A stretch of DNA of 64,000 nt from Haliea salexigens DSM 19537. Lineage in GTDB: Bacteria > Pseudomonadota > Gammaproteobacteria > Pseudomonadales > Halieaceae. Position 1 is the stretch's first letter. Each line of letters starts with the position of its first letter. The stretch lies in the NCBI RefSeq assembly GCF_000423125.1, contig NZ_AUHJ01000008.1:124001-188000 (forward strand). Reading direction: 5' to 3'. This document shows, one piece after another, positions 32,828 to 42,733 of this stretch. A program made the position numbers and the translations under genes. Below the pieces are notes generated by a model. It ran no database searches, was not told the DNA's origin, and saw only the letters and a program-made list of their open reading frames with translations.

Positions 32828-32867
32828 GTTCCACTTCACACTTTTTGGTATGGCCTGAACAATCAGG

Positions 32868-32895
32868 TTGTTTCCATTTTCCCTCGCGTTAACAT
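32868..32895 (+). promoter_or_regulatory. Probable promoter of glmU-glmS
   Basis: TTGTTT (32868-32873), a 16-bp spacer and TAACAT (32890-32895) lie about 70 bp before glmU and after the atp terminator. Confidence 0.45.
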
Positions 32896-32966
32896 GCGTG
32901 TTGTTCGGTAGAGCCGCAGCTTCGGCTATTGGCTGGCTGCCTACGCTATAACAAAGGGAATCCGCT

Positions 32967-34334
32967 ATGACTCTGGAAGTTATCATTCTGGCTGCCGGCC
33001 AGGGGTCACGCATGCGCTCCAGCACACCCAAGGTATTGCACCTCCTGGGCGGCAAGCCGTTGCTCCAGCATGTTGTCGACGCTGCCCGCAGCCTCGAGCC
33101 CTCGGCTGTCCATGTGGTCGTCGGGCACGGTGCGGAAGCCGTGCAGGAAGCCATGGCAGGCAATGCGCTGAACTGGGTGGAACAGACCGAGCAGCTGGGC
33201 ACCGGGCATGCCGTGCTGCAGGCGTTGCCTGCGCTGGGTGCCGATAGCACCGTGTTGGTGCTCTACGGGGATGTGCCTCTGGTGTCGTCGGCTGTGCTGC
33301 AGCAACTGGTCGATGCGGCACAGCAGTCGCCCGCGTTGTTAACCGCCGTGCTGGAAGACCCAAGCGGGTATGGCCGCGTACTGCGCGATGCCCAGAACCG
33401 CTTCCGGGCCGTGGTTGAACACAAGGACGCCAGCCCGGATGAGCTCGTGGTCACAGAGGTGAACACCGGCATTCTCGCTGCGCCCGCGACGCTTCTGCAG
33501 CGTTACCTGCCCAGGGTGGGCAACAGCAATCAGCAGCGCGAATATTATCTTCCGGACGTACTGTCACTCTCGGTTGCCGATGGCATCGCCGTGTGCACGG
33601 CAAGCGTTGCCGACCCGCTGGAGGTGCTGGGGGTCAACGACCAGTTGCAATTGAGTCGACTGGAGCGTGAGCTGCAGCGCCAGCGGGCTGAGGCGTTACT
33701 GATATCGGGAGTGCGGCTGGCAGACCCCGCGCGCATTGATATCCGCGGCGAACTCACCTGTGGGCGGGACGTCTTCATTGATGTGAACTGCGTGTTTACC
33801 GGTGATGTGGTGCTGGGCGATGGTGTGCACATTGGTCCCAACTGCGTAATTTCTGACAGCCAGATAGCCGCCGGCAGTGAGGTGTGCGCCATGAGCCATT
33901 TACAGCAGGCTCGTGTCGGTGATTCCTGTCATGTGGGGCCCTACGCAAGGCTGCGACCCGGCACAGAGCTGGCAGCCGGTGCGCGTGTGGGCAACTTCGT
34001 GGAAACCAAGAAAGCGCGCATTGGCGCCGGCAGCAAAGTGAACCACCTGTCTTATATCGGCGATTGCGAAATGGGCGAGGGCGCCAATATCGGTGCAGGC
34101 ACCATTACCTGCAATTACGACGGCGTCAACAAGCATATTACCCGGATCGGCGATGGCGCCTTCGTTGGTTCCAACGCGACACTGGTGGCCCCTGTGGAAA
34201 TCGGTTCGGGCGGGTTTGTCGCAGCCGGTTCCACCATTACTCGTGAGGTTCCCACCGCGGAGTTGGCGGTAGCGCGGGGCAAGCAGCGCAATATTTCCGG
34301 CTGGCAACGGCCTGGCAAAAAGAACAAGGACTGA
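32967..34334 (+). CDS. glmU: Bifunctional N-acetylglucosamine-1-phosphate uridyltransferase/glucosamine-1-phosphate acetyltransferase
   Basis: A 455-residue protein. The N-terminal nucleotidyltransferase has LAAGQGSRMRSSTPKVLHLL and LYGDVPLV. The C-terminal left-handed beta-helix (from about residue 250) has hexapeptide repeats and the acetyltransferase signature YDGVNKHITRIGDGAFVGSN. It makes UDP-GlcNAc for peptidoglycan and lipopolysaccharide in the cytoplasm. glmS, which supplies the pathway, follows by 3 bases, so both steps are coexpressed. Confidence 0.98.
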   Translation: MTLEVIILAAGQGSRMRSSTPKVLHLLGGKPLLQHVVDAARSLEPSAVHVVVGHGAEAVQEAMAGNALNWVEQTEQLGTGHAVLQALPALGADSTVLVLYGDVPLVSSAVLQQLVDAAQQSPALLTAVLEDPSGYGRVLRDAQNRFRAVVEHKDASPDELVVTEVNTGILAAPATLLQRYLPRVGNSNQQREYYLPDVLSLSVADGIAVCTASVADPLEVLGVNDQLQLSRLERELQRQRAEALLISGVRLADPARIDIRGELTCGRDVFIDVNCVFTGDVVLGDGVHIGPNCVISDSQIAAGSEVCAMSHLQQARVGDSCHVGPYARLRPGTELAAGARVGNFVETKKARIGAGSKVNHLSYIGDCEMGEGANIGAGTITCNYDGVNKHITRIGDGAFVGSNATLVAPVEIGSGGFVAAGSTITREVPTAELAVARGKQRNISGWQRPGKKNKD

Positions 34335-34337
34335 ATC

Positions 34338-36167
34338 ATGTGTGGAATTGTGGCGGCGGCAGCGCGGCGTGAAGTGTCGGAGATTCTGCTTGAGGGCCTG
34401 CGGCGCCTGGAGTACCGCGGCTACGACTCGGCCGGCATGGCGCTGGTGGATAACGAGCACAACCTGCTGCTGCACAAGCGGCAGGGCAAAGTGGCGGAGC
34501 TAGAACAGGCCCAGGCCATGGACCCGAAGTACGGCTGTGTGGGTATAGCCCACACGCGCTGGGCGACCCACGGTGTGCCATCGGCGGCCAATGCGCACCC
34601 GCATATTTCCGGGGAGCGGGTTGCAGTGGTGCACAACGGCATCATTGAGAACCATGAAACGCTGCGCAAGGAGTTGCAGGACGCGGGCTACAGCTTCCAG
34701 TCCGGCACGGATACGGAAGTCATCGTGCACCTGCTGCACCAGCAACTCGACGACGGCTGCAGCCTGCTGGAGGCGTTCCGCGCGGTGGTCCCGCGCCTTC
34801 AGGGTGCCTACGCGCTTGCCGCTGTCGATACGCAACACCCGCATGAGGTGGTGGGTACCCGGGAGGGCAGTCCGCTGGTTGTCGGCGTGGGGATTGGTGA
34901 GTACTTCCTCGCCTCGGACCAGCTCGCCTTGCGTCAGGTTACCGACCGCTTTATCTATCTGGAAGAAGGCGACCTGGTGCGTATAACCCCGACCTCACTG
35001 GAGATCATGACCAGTGCGGGCGATCGGGTGGAGCGCCGCATGACACAGATTTCGGCGCTGGAGGAAACCACGGGGCTGGGTGACTACGAGCACTACATGC
35101 TCAAGGAGATTCACGAACAGCCACGGGCTCTGGCCAATACCATTCCCGTGGCGGGCACCCGCGACATTGACGACAGCGTGTTCGGCAGTGAGGCCGGCGC
35201 ATTGTTCGATCAGGTTCGCGCTGTGCAAATAGTCGCCTGTGGTACCAGCTATCATGCCGGTATGGTGGCGCGGTACTGGCTGGAGGAGCTCGCCGGGTTA
35301 CCCTGCACGGTAGAGGTGGCTTCCGAGTTCCGCTACCGCAAGCGGGTGCCCCTGCCCGGCACGCTGCTGGTGACGGTTTCCCAGTCCGGTGAAACCGCGG
35401 ATACACTCGCCGCCCTGCGCGATGCCACGGAAGAGGCCTACATCGGCAGCCTTGTGATCGCCAATGTCGACCACAGTTCACTGGTGCGCGAATCAGACCT
35501 GGTTTTCCTCACCCGCGCCGGTGCGGAAATTGGTGTCGCCTCCACCAAGGCCTTCACCACGCAACTTGCGGCCTTCCTCATGTTGACGCGGGTGCTGGGC
35601 CGCCGGCACGCACTGTCTGCGCAAGCGGCAGACGAGCTGGTATCCGCCCTGCACAAGCTGCCCGATTACGTGGAACAGACCCTCCTTCTGGACCCGGTCA
35701 TCAAGCACATGGCCACCGCGCTGATCATGAAGCACCATGCGCTGTTTCTCGGCCGCGGTATCCAGTACCCGATTGCGCTGGAAGGGGCGCTGAAGCTCAA
35801 GGAGATCTCCTATATTCACGCGGAAGCCTACCCGGCGGGTGAGCTCAAACACGGCCCCCTGGCCCTGGTGGATGCCGACATGCCGGTGATCGCCGTGGCG
35901 CCGGGTGATGCCCTGATGGAGAAGCTCAAGTCGAACCTCGAGGAGGTGCGCTCGCGCGGCGCCGAATTGTATGTGTTTGCCGACAACGCAGCGCATTTTG
36001 CCGAGGAGTCGCGGGTGCATGTTATTGCTCTGCCGAGCTGCCCGGAGCTGCTCAAGCCTATCGTGTACACCGTTGCCCTGCAGTTGCTGGCCTATCATGT
36101 TGCGGTGCAGAAAGGCACCGACGTGGACAAGCCGCGTAACCTGGCGAAGTCGGTCACCGTGGAATAA
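34338..36167 (+). CDS. glmS: Glutamine-fructose-6-phosphate aminotransferase (isomerising)
   Basis: A 609-residue protein, the E. coli length. The glutaminase domain begins MCGIVAAAARREV with Cys2 as nucleophile after Met removal, and shows HTRWATHG and HNGIIENH. Two SIS sugar-isomerase domains follow (ACGTSYHAG, VSQSGETADT), and the C-terminal tail is DKPRNLAKSVTVE. It converts fructose-6-phosphate and glutamine to glucosamine-6-phosphate. A GGGGC/GGCCCC hairpin without a T-tract lies just after the stop. Confidence 0.98.
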   Translation: MCGIVAAAARREVSEILLEGLRRLEYRGYDSAGMALVDNEHNLLLHKRQGKVAELEQAQAMDPKYGCVGIAHTRWATHGVPSAANAHPHISGERVAVVHNGIIENHETLRKELQDAGYSFQSGTDTEVIVHLLHQQLDDGCSLLEAFRAVVPRLQGAYALAAVDTQHPHEVVGTREGSPLVVGVGIGEYFLASDQLALRQVTDRFIYLEEGDLVRITPTSLEIMTSAGDRVERRMTQISALEETTGLGDYEHYMLKEIHEQPRALANTIPVAGTRDIDDSVFGSEAGALFDQVRAVQIVACGTSYHAGMVARYWLEELAGLPCTVEVASEFRYRKRVPLPGTLLVTVSQSGETADTLAALRDATEEAYIGSLVIANVDHSSLVRESDLVFLTRAGAEIGVASTKAFTTQLAAFLMLTRVLGRRHALSAQAADELVSALHKLPDYVEQTLLLDPVIKHMATALIMKHHALFLGRGIQYPIALEGALKLKEISYIHAEAYPAGELKHGPLALVDADMPVIAVAPGDALMEKLKSNLEEVRSRGAELYVFADNAAHFAEESRVHVIALPSCPELLKPIVYTVALQLLAYHVAVQKGTDVDKPRNLAKSVTVE

Positions 36168-36271
36168 ACCTGCCGGGGCTTTGGCGGAGGCCCCACCAAC
36201 CCGTCAAAGCCGCCCATAACGCCCACACCTCCACGATATGATCGCTGTCGGGTATGGGGTCATATGCGTAA

Positions 36272-36311
36272 AAAACATATATGTTTTATCGTATATCTGA
36301 TTTATGATATA
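36272..36311 (+). promoter_or_regulatory. Operator-like palindromes upstream of the arsenic operon
   Basis: AAAACATATATGTTTT (36272-36287) is a perfect 16-bp palindrome. It is followed by TATATC (36292-36297) and GATATA (36306-36311) as an inverted repeat with an 8-base spacer. The region is very AT-rich in a GC-rich genome and lies 30-70 bp before a gene with an ArsR domain, so it is the likely autoregulatory operator/promoter. Confidence 0.6.
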
Positions 36312-36340
36312 TCTTCGCTGTGTGGGCATCGAGGGCTGTG

Positions 36341-37126
36341 ATGAAGCGCGTTCTGTTCGTGTGTAGCGGGAACTCCGCTCGCTCGCAAATGGCCGAGGCC
36401 CTGCTGCGGCATTTTGCCGGCGACCAGTTTGAGGTGCACAGTGCGGGCACCCGCCCCGCCGAAGTGGACCCGCGCACCCTGTCGGCACTGGAGGGCTTCG
36501 GCCTGGAATCAACCGGGCTCGAGTCCAAATCAGTTGAGCGCTTCGCAGACCAGCCGTTCGACTTCGTCATCAGCCTTTGTGATAAGGCGCATCGTGAATG
36601 CCGCCACTGGCCGGGTAGTGGCGCGGTGATGGCGTGGGACTTCCCCGACCCCAAGGCCAGCAACGAGCCCAAGGCATTTGCGCGCTGTCTGCATGAAATC
36701 AGCGAACGCATACGCCTCTTTGTGCTGGTCAACAGCAAGAACGTTCATGCAGAGACCAGGACACCTCAGCCACTCGTCTTCTACAAGTCTCTGGCCGAGG
36801 AAACGCGGCTGCTCAGCGTACTGTTGATAGAACAGGAGGGAGAGCTTTGCGTCTGCGAATTGATGGAAGCCCTGGAACAGTCACAGCCCAAGGTGTCCCG
36901 GCACCTGAGCCAATTGCGCGAGGCTGGCCTGTTGCTGGATCGGCGGCAGGGGCAGTGGGTGTTCTATCGTCTGCACCCGCTGCTCGACGACTGGATGTGC
37001 ACTATTCTCCGAGAGACCCGCGAGCACTGTCCGCGACTGCTGGAGCAGCCTCTGCGGCGCCTGCGTGCGATGAAGGCGCGCCCGTCCCGAGGCGCCTATG
37101 CCTGTGACGTGGGGGTTGTAGCATGA
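36341..37126 (+). CDS. Arsenate reductase-ArsR repressor fusion (LMW-phosphatase ArsC at N-terminus, ArsR at C-terminus)
   Basis: A 261-residue protein from ATG 36341 behind GAGGG. Residues 1-135 are a low-molecular-weight-phosphatase-type arsenate reductase: the catalytic loop is C8-SGNSARS, with C80 and C87 (LCDKAHREC) spaced like the redox pair of thioredoxin-coupled ArsC, and AWDFPDP as the acid loop. Residues about 145-235 are an ArsR winged helix: FYKSLAEETRLLSVLL, the arsenite site ELCVCEL (C170, C172), and QSQPKVSRHLSQLREAGLLL as recognition helix. One protein would thus reduce As(V) and respond to As(III). The order is reductase first. Confidence 0.92.
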   Translation: MKRVLFVCSGNSARSQMAEALLRHFAGDQFEVHSAGTRPAEVDPRTLSALEGFGLESTGLESKSVERFADQPFDFVISLCDKAHRECRHWPGSGAVMAWDFPDPKASNEPKAFARCLHEISERIRLFVLVNSKNVHAETRTPQPLVFYKSLAEETRLLSVLLIEQEGELCVCELMEALEQSQPKVSRHLSQLREAGLLLDRRQGQWVFYRLHPLLDDWMCTILRETREHCPRLLEQPLRRLRAMKARPSRGAYACDVGVVA

Positions 37127-37257
37127 GCGATGTGTCCGGCAGTCTCCCCAATCGGTCCCCAGTTGCCAGGGCTGTTATGGCGTTTGATGACCACGACGCC
37201 GAGCGGGTAAAGAACGCCGAACAGCGGTCCGCCCCTGTGAATCAGCGCGCGATATAG
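37123..37257 (+). CDS. Small possible ORF between arsCR fusion and acr3
   Basis: A 44-codon frame starts at ATG 37123, overlapping the fusion stop as ATGA, and ends at TAG 37257, 15 bases before acr3. The product (MSDVSGSLPNRSPVARAVMA ...) is hydrophilic with no recognised motif. The overlap geometry favours translation by coupling, but there is no independent evidence of coding. It may just be a spacer that keeps ribosomes moving to acr3. Confidence 0.35.
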   Translation: MSDVSGSLPNRSPVARAVMAFDDHDAERVKNAEQRSAPVNQRAI

Positions 37258-37272
37258 GGAGGGACAAACGCC

Positions 37273-38310
<1,038 letters not shown>

Positions 38311-38371
38311 GCGGCGGCTGCTGGCGCGCAGGCCTCCGCCTATCTTTCCGTTCCCAAGCTGAGTAACTGCC

Positions 38372-39373
38372 ATGTCTATCAAAATTGGAATCAACGGCTT
38401 CGGGCGCATGGGGCGCCTGACCCTGCGCGTCCTCTGCGAACAGCCCGACGTGCGCATTGTGCAGATCAATGATCCGGTGGCTGATGCGGCCACACACGCG
38501 CACCTCATGAACTTCGATTCCGTGCATGGCCGCTGGCAACGCGAGGCAACGTCCGTTAACGAGACGCTGATCATCGGTGACCAGCGGGTCGCTGTCACTG
38601 CCAACACGGCGATCAGTGCAACCGACTGGTCCGGCTGTGATGTGGTGATTGAAGCGTCCGGAAAGATGAAAACCAGGGCGCTGCTGCAGGCGTACCTGGA
38701 CCAGGGCGTGGAGCGAGTGGTCGTCACCGCGCCGGTAAAGGATGAAGGCGTGCTCAACGTGGTCATGGGGGTCAATGATCACCTGTACGACCCCGCACGG
38801 CACCATATTCTGACAGCCGCTTCCTGCACGACCAACTGTCTTGCACCGGTGGTGAAAGTGATCCACGAGCAACTGGGTATACGGCACGGCAGCATGACCA
38901 CGATTCACAGCCTGACCAACACCCAAACCATCCTCGACGCGGCGCACAAGGATCTGCGTCGGGCGCGCGCCTGCGGCGCGAGCCTGATACCCACCACGAC
39001 CGGCTCTGCAACGGCAATTACACAGATCTTCCCCGAGCTTCAAGGCAAGCTGAATGGCCATGCCATCCGGGTGCCGCTGACCAATGCCTCGATTACGGAC
39101 TGTGTCTTCGAGGTCGAACGCGCAACCACCGCGCAAGAGGTCAATGCGCTGCTGCAAGAGGCTGCCGCGGGCGAGCTGCAGGGCATTCTGGGTTACGAGG
39201 AACGTCCACTGGTTTCGATTGATTATAAGACTGACCCGCGCTCCAGCATCATCGATGCCCTCTCCACTCTCGTGGTAGGCGGCACGCAGGTGAAACTCTA
39301 TGCCTGGTACGACAACGAATGGGGGTACGCCAATCGCACCGCCGAGCTGGCGCTGAAGGTGGGTCGTCGCTGA
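38372..39373 (+). CDS. Glyceraldehyde-3-phosphate dehydrogenase of the arsenic operon
   Basis: A 333-residue GAPDH. The NAD fold is [14 protein letters not shown], the catalytic cysteine is C152 in ASCTTNC and the base is H179 in TTIHS. INDP at residues 32-35 suggests NAD preference. Position between acr3 and arsJ, ending directly against arsJ (TGA-ATG), identifies it as the ars-linked GAPDH. With arsenate in place of phosphate it forms 1-arseno-3-phosphoglycerate, which ArsJ exports. A housekeeping glycolytic role is less likely given the context. Confidence 0.92.
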   Translation: MSIKIGINGFGRMGRLTLRVLCEQPDVRIVQINDPVADAATHAHLMNFDSVHGRWQREATSVNETLIIGDQRVAVTANTAISATDWSGCDVVIEASGKMKTRALLQAYLDQGVERVVVTAPVKDEGVLNVVMGVNDHLYDPARHHILTAASCTTNCLAPVVKVIHEQLGIRHGSMTTIHSLTNTQTILDAAHKDLRRARACGASLIPTTTGSATAITQIFPELQGKLNGHAIRVPLTNASITDCVFEVERATTAQEVNALLQEAAAGELQGILGYEERPLVSIDYKTDPRSSIIDALSTLVVGGTQVKLYAWYDNEWGYANRTAELALKVGRR

Positions 39374-40603
39374 ATGCTGAGACCGGTGTCCCCCGCCATA
39401 CGCCAATACCTGGTGGTAACGGGCAATTATTGGGCCTTCACACTAACTGACGGCGCACTGCGCATGCTGGTGGTGTTGCACTTCCACGGCCTCGGCTATT
39501 CGCCGCTGGATATTGCGCTGCTGTTCCTGTTCTACGAAATTTTCGGGGTGATCACCAACCTGGTGGGCGGTTGGCTGGGGGCGCATTGGGGGCTCAACCG
39601 TACCATGAACATCGGCCTCGCCTTGCAGGTGGGCGCACTGTCAATGTTGCTGGTGCCTTCCACCTGGCTGACGGTTCCCTGGGTGATGGCGGCGCAGGCG
39701 TTGTCGGGTATTGCCAAGGACCTCAACAAAATGAGTGCCAAAAGTGCGATCAAGCTGCTGGTGCCGGCAGATGCGCAAGGCCAGCTCTACCACTGGGTGG
39801 CGGTTCTCACCGGGTCCAAGAACGCGCTCAAGGGGATCGGATTCTTTCTCGGCGGCGTGCTTCTGACGTGGCTTGGGTTTACGGGAGCAGTGGCGGCGAT
39901 GGCATCGGCGCTGGCTCTGGTCTGGTTGCTGAGCCTCATAATGCTGCGCCAGGATCTTGGCAAAGCCAGTAGTAAACCCGCCTTCCGCGATATTGTGTCC
40001 ACAAGCCGCGCGATCAACATTCTGTCAGCCGCGCGGCTGTTCTTGTTTGGCGCGCGCGATGTCTGGTTTGTTGTCGCCCTGCCTGTTTTCCTCTCCCAGA
40101 CCCTGGGCTGGAATCACGGCCAGACAGGTGGTTTTCTCGCTCTCTGGGTGATTGGCTACGGCCTGGTGCAGAGCCTGGCACCGCGTATAACCGGCACCAG
40201 GTCGGGAGTGGTTGCGGATGGTCGGGCCGTAACGGGGTGGGCGGCTGCGCTCACTCTCCTGCCCGGGTGCATTGCGCTCGGCTTGCTCTACAACCTCGAT
40301 CCTGCCCCCCTGCTCATCGGCGGCCTGCTGTTGTTCGGCGCGGTATTTGCCGTCAATTCAGCGCTACACAGCTATCTGATTATCAGCTATGCGCGCAGCG
40401 ACGGGGTGTCGCTGGATGTGGGCTTCTACTACATGTCCAATGCCCTGGGGCGCTTGCTTGGCACGCTACTCTCTGGCTGGCTCTTCCAGGTTGCAGGGGA
40501 GGGCAGCGTCGGCCTGCAGGCGTGTTTGTGGGCCTCGCTGGTTCTTCTGTTGCTGGCCACGGTGATTTCCGCACGCTTGCCGCAATATCCGCGGCCGGCT
40601 TGA
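39374..40603 (+). CDS. arsJ: Organoarsenical (1-arseno-3-phosphoglycerate) efflux MFS permease ArsJ
   Basis: A 409-residue major-facilitator protein with about 12 membrane segments. It opens RQYLVVTGNYWAFTLTDGALRMLVVLHFHGLGYSP, as in ArsJ, and has KDLNKMSAKSAIKLLVPAD in the first half. It abuts its GAPDH partner with no gap. The pair confers arsenate resistance: the unstable product breaks down to arsenate outside the cell. The sequence and the GAPDH neighbour together make the call firm. Confidence 0.93.
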   Translation: MLRPVSPAIRQYLVVTGNYWAFTLTDGALRMLVVLHFHGLGYSPLDIALLFLFYEIFGVITNLVGGWLGAHWGLNRTMNIGLALQVGALSMLLVPSTWLTVPWVMAAQALSGIAKDLNKMSAKSAIKLLVPADAQGQLYHWVAVLTGSKNALKGIGFFLGGVLLTWLGFTGAVAAMASALALVWLLSLIMLRQDLGKASSKPAFRDIVSTSRAINILSAARLFLFGARDVWFVVALPVFLSQTLGWNHGQTGGFLALWVIGYGLVQSLAPRITGTRSGVVADGRAVTGWAAALTLLPGCIALGLLYNLDPAPLLIGGLLLFGAVFAVNSALHSYLIISYARSDGVSLDVGFYYMSNALGRLLGTLLSGWLFQVAGEGSVGLQACLWASLVLLLLATVISARLPQYPRPA

Positions 40604-40672
40604 TCGGGTATTGTGGTGCATGGAACAAAGTAACCTTGCCGCAGACGCTGCGGCAGTTCTTCCGAGGTGACC

Positions 40673-41356
40673 ATGACCGATCGCTTACTCATCGTTGAAG
40701 ATAACCGCGACATTCTGGCGAGTGTGGTCGATTACCTTGAGCTGAAGGGGTTCAGCGTGGATGCGATTGAAAACGGCCAGGCTGCCCGTGCGCTGATTCA
40801 GGCGAATCACTACGACTTGGTGGTGCTGGATATTGGCCTCCCGGGAATGGACGGCTTCACACTTTGTGCGGAGTTGCGCCAGCGCGACAAAAGCCCGCTT
40901 CCGGTCATCATGCTCACCGCCCGCGATGCCGTGGAGGACCGTGTGCTCGGCTTCGAAGCGGGCGCTGACGATTATCTGGTGAAGCCCTTCGCGCTGCCCG
41001 AGCTGTACCAGCGCATCAAAGCGGTACTGAAGCGGACACAACGCCGTTATGAACCTGTGCTGCAGGTGGGGGATCTGGTGCTGGACACCGAGACGCGGCA
41101 GGTGACGCGACAGGGACGGCCCGTGAAGCTGGACCGCAAAGGTTACGCCTTGCTTGAACTGCTGATGAAGCGTTGTCCGGAGGTGGTTCCGCACGAGGAT
41201 CTCACCCACACCCTGTGGGGTGATGAACCGCCGGACAGCGACGCGCTGAAGTCGCATATCTACCGTTTGCGGCAGGCGGTGGATGGCGCGTTTGACCGTG
41301 CGCTGATCCGCACCGTGGCAGGTACCGGTTATGCACTAGTTTCCGATGCCCAGTAG
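40673..41356 (+). CDS. OmpR-family response regulator (PmrA/QseB-like)
   Basis: A 227-residue regulator; ATG 40673 has GAGG 9 bases upstream, and the GTG at 40667 would be too close to it. The receiver has E9-D10, the phosphoacceptor D53 in LVVLDIGLPGMDG and K104 in YLVKPF. The winged-helix output domain has LDRKGYALLELLMKR and SHIYRLRQAVD ... IRTVAGTGYAL. Genes downstream encode envelope-lipid modification enzymes, which suggests those as targets. The sensor kinase gene overlaps by 11 bases. Confidence 0.92.
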   Translation: MTDRLLIVEDNRDILASVVDYLELKGFSVDAIENGQAARALIQANHYDLVVLDIGLPGMDGFTLCAELRQRDKSPLPVIMLTARDAVEDRVLGFEAGADDYLVKPFALPELYQRIKAVLKRTQRRYEPVLQVGDLVLDTETRQVTRQGRPVKLDRKGYALLELLMKRCPEVVPHEDLTHTLWGDEPPDSDALKSHIYRLRQAVDGAFDRALIRTVAGTGYALVSDAQ

Positions 41357-42620
41357 ATTCCGCTACTCCATTCGCGCGCGCCTGCAATGGAGTGTGATGG
41401 CGCTGATCGTGGCGATCACCGCGCTGTGCGGTATTTGCATGGTGCTGTTGGTGTTCTGGTTCGAGCGCACACTGTTCTACAACCACCTGGTAGGCGATCT
41501 CGAGCGCTACATCGACGAGTACCAAAGTGCGCAAAATGCCATGCGTATACCGCGCGGGGATATCACGTTCTACAAGTTGCCAAGCACTGATCACACGCTG
41601 CTCCCGGAGGCGTTTCGCTACTATCCGGAGGGCAATTTTGAGGTGCTCAGCGGGCCTGGCGCCTACAGCCTGATCGTGCGCAACCGAAGCCCCTGGGTGT
41701 ATGTCCTGGCGCAGGACCAGAGCGACTTCGAACGGCTGGAGTTACTCGCGGTGGCCGGTATTGTGTTCGGGTTCCTGCTCATCTCGGGGCTGGGTTACTG
41801 GCTGTCGCGTTACATTGCCTCGCAAGTACTGCTACCGGTTATGACGCTGGCCGCTGCGGTGAACGCAGATCCGGGGTCGGGACGCAGTCCGGGGTTCAAT
41901 CCCGACCACTACTCGAGAGACGAAGTGGGTGACCTCGCGCAGGCCGTGCAGGGCTACGCCGACCAGGTGGCGGACCTGCTTGAGCGGGAGCGTCAGTTCA
42001 CCGCAGACGTCAGCCATGAATTGCGGACGCCGATGATGGTGATTCAGGCCGCCTCCGATGTGCTGGCGGAAAGCACCAATGACAACCCTGCACAACAGCG
42101 AGTGCTGTCGCGCATTGAGCGCGCGATCAAGGACATGCAACAACAGATAGCGCTCTATCTTGAGCTGGCGCGCGAACCCGGGGAGAGCCAGCGGGATGAC
42201 GACTGCACCTTGCCGGAAGCAGCCAATGCGGCGCTGGAGCTGTGGAAGAGCAGGGCGGATGAGCAGGGCATTGCCCTGAGGTGTTCGTGTGAGCCGGGCT
42301 CCAGTGAAATGCGCGTGTCTCGGGTACTGATCAGCGCGGTGCTTAATAACCTGCTGCACAACGCCCTGAACCACACACGGGCGGGCTCCGTGTCCATAGA
42401 AGTGACCGGTCGGAATGTTGCAGTTCGCGACACGGGCAGTGGAATCGATCCTGGCGTTGCCGCACACATTTTCGAGCGCGGGGTGCGCTCCCCTCAGGGG
42501 CCGGGCTCGCGCTACGGGCTGGGCCTGTCCATCTCCAAACGTATCTGCGACCACCAGCGCTGGCAGCTGGATGTACAGCCCAACAGTCCACAGGGCACAA
42601 CCTTCACCCTGACCGTGTAA
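41346..42620 (+). CDS. Sensor histidine kinase
   Basis: A 424-residue kinase. Two membrane segments (about 15-37 and 131-152) enclose a periplasmic domain of about 90 residues without a recognised fold. A HAMP-like linker leads to H224 in FTADVSHELRTPMMVI. The ATPase domain shows NLLHNALNHT (N box), RDTGSGIDPGVA (G1) and GLGLSISKRI (G2). It should phosphorylate the regulator whose gene it overlaps. The signal is unknown; the closest functional analogues in such contexts sense cationic peptides, metals or pH. Confidence 0.9.
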   Translation: MPSRFRYSIRARLQWSVMALIVAITALCGICMVLLVFWFERTLFYNHLVGDLERYIDEYQSAQNAMRIPRGDITFYKLPSTDHTLLPEAFRYYPEGNFEVLSGPGAYSLIVRNRSPWVYVLAQDQSDFERLELLAVAGIVFGFLLISGLGYWLSRYIASQVLLPVMTLAAAVNADPGSGRSPGFNPDHYSRDEVGDLAQAVQGYADQVADLLERERQFTADVSHELRTPMMVIQAASDVLAESTNDNPAQQRVLSRIERAIKDMQQQIALYLELAREPGESQRDDDCTLPEAANAALELWKSRADEQGIALRCSCEPGSSEMRVSRVLISAVLNNLLHNALNHTRAGSVSIEVTGRNVAVRDTGSGIDPGVAAHIFERGVRSPQGPGSRYGLGLSISKRICDHQRWQLDVQPNSPQGTTFTLTV

Positions 42621-42640
42621 TTCCTTCCCGGCCGCGTGCT

Positions 42641-42656
42641 GTGACTTTTTTGTCAC
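42641..42656. other. Short inverted repeat upstream of eptA
   Basis: GTGAC and GTCAC flank a run of six T (42641-42656), 21 bases after the kinase stop and 78 before eptA. It might be a regulator site or a weak hairpin; no function can be assigned. Confidence 0.25.
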
Positions 42657-42733
42657 TCCGCGGTTTCTAGACTCTTCTCCAGCACTGCACCTGTGGCTGC
42701 CGACCCGGCACCCACCTGCAGCCTCGAGGAGTC

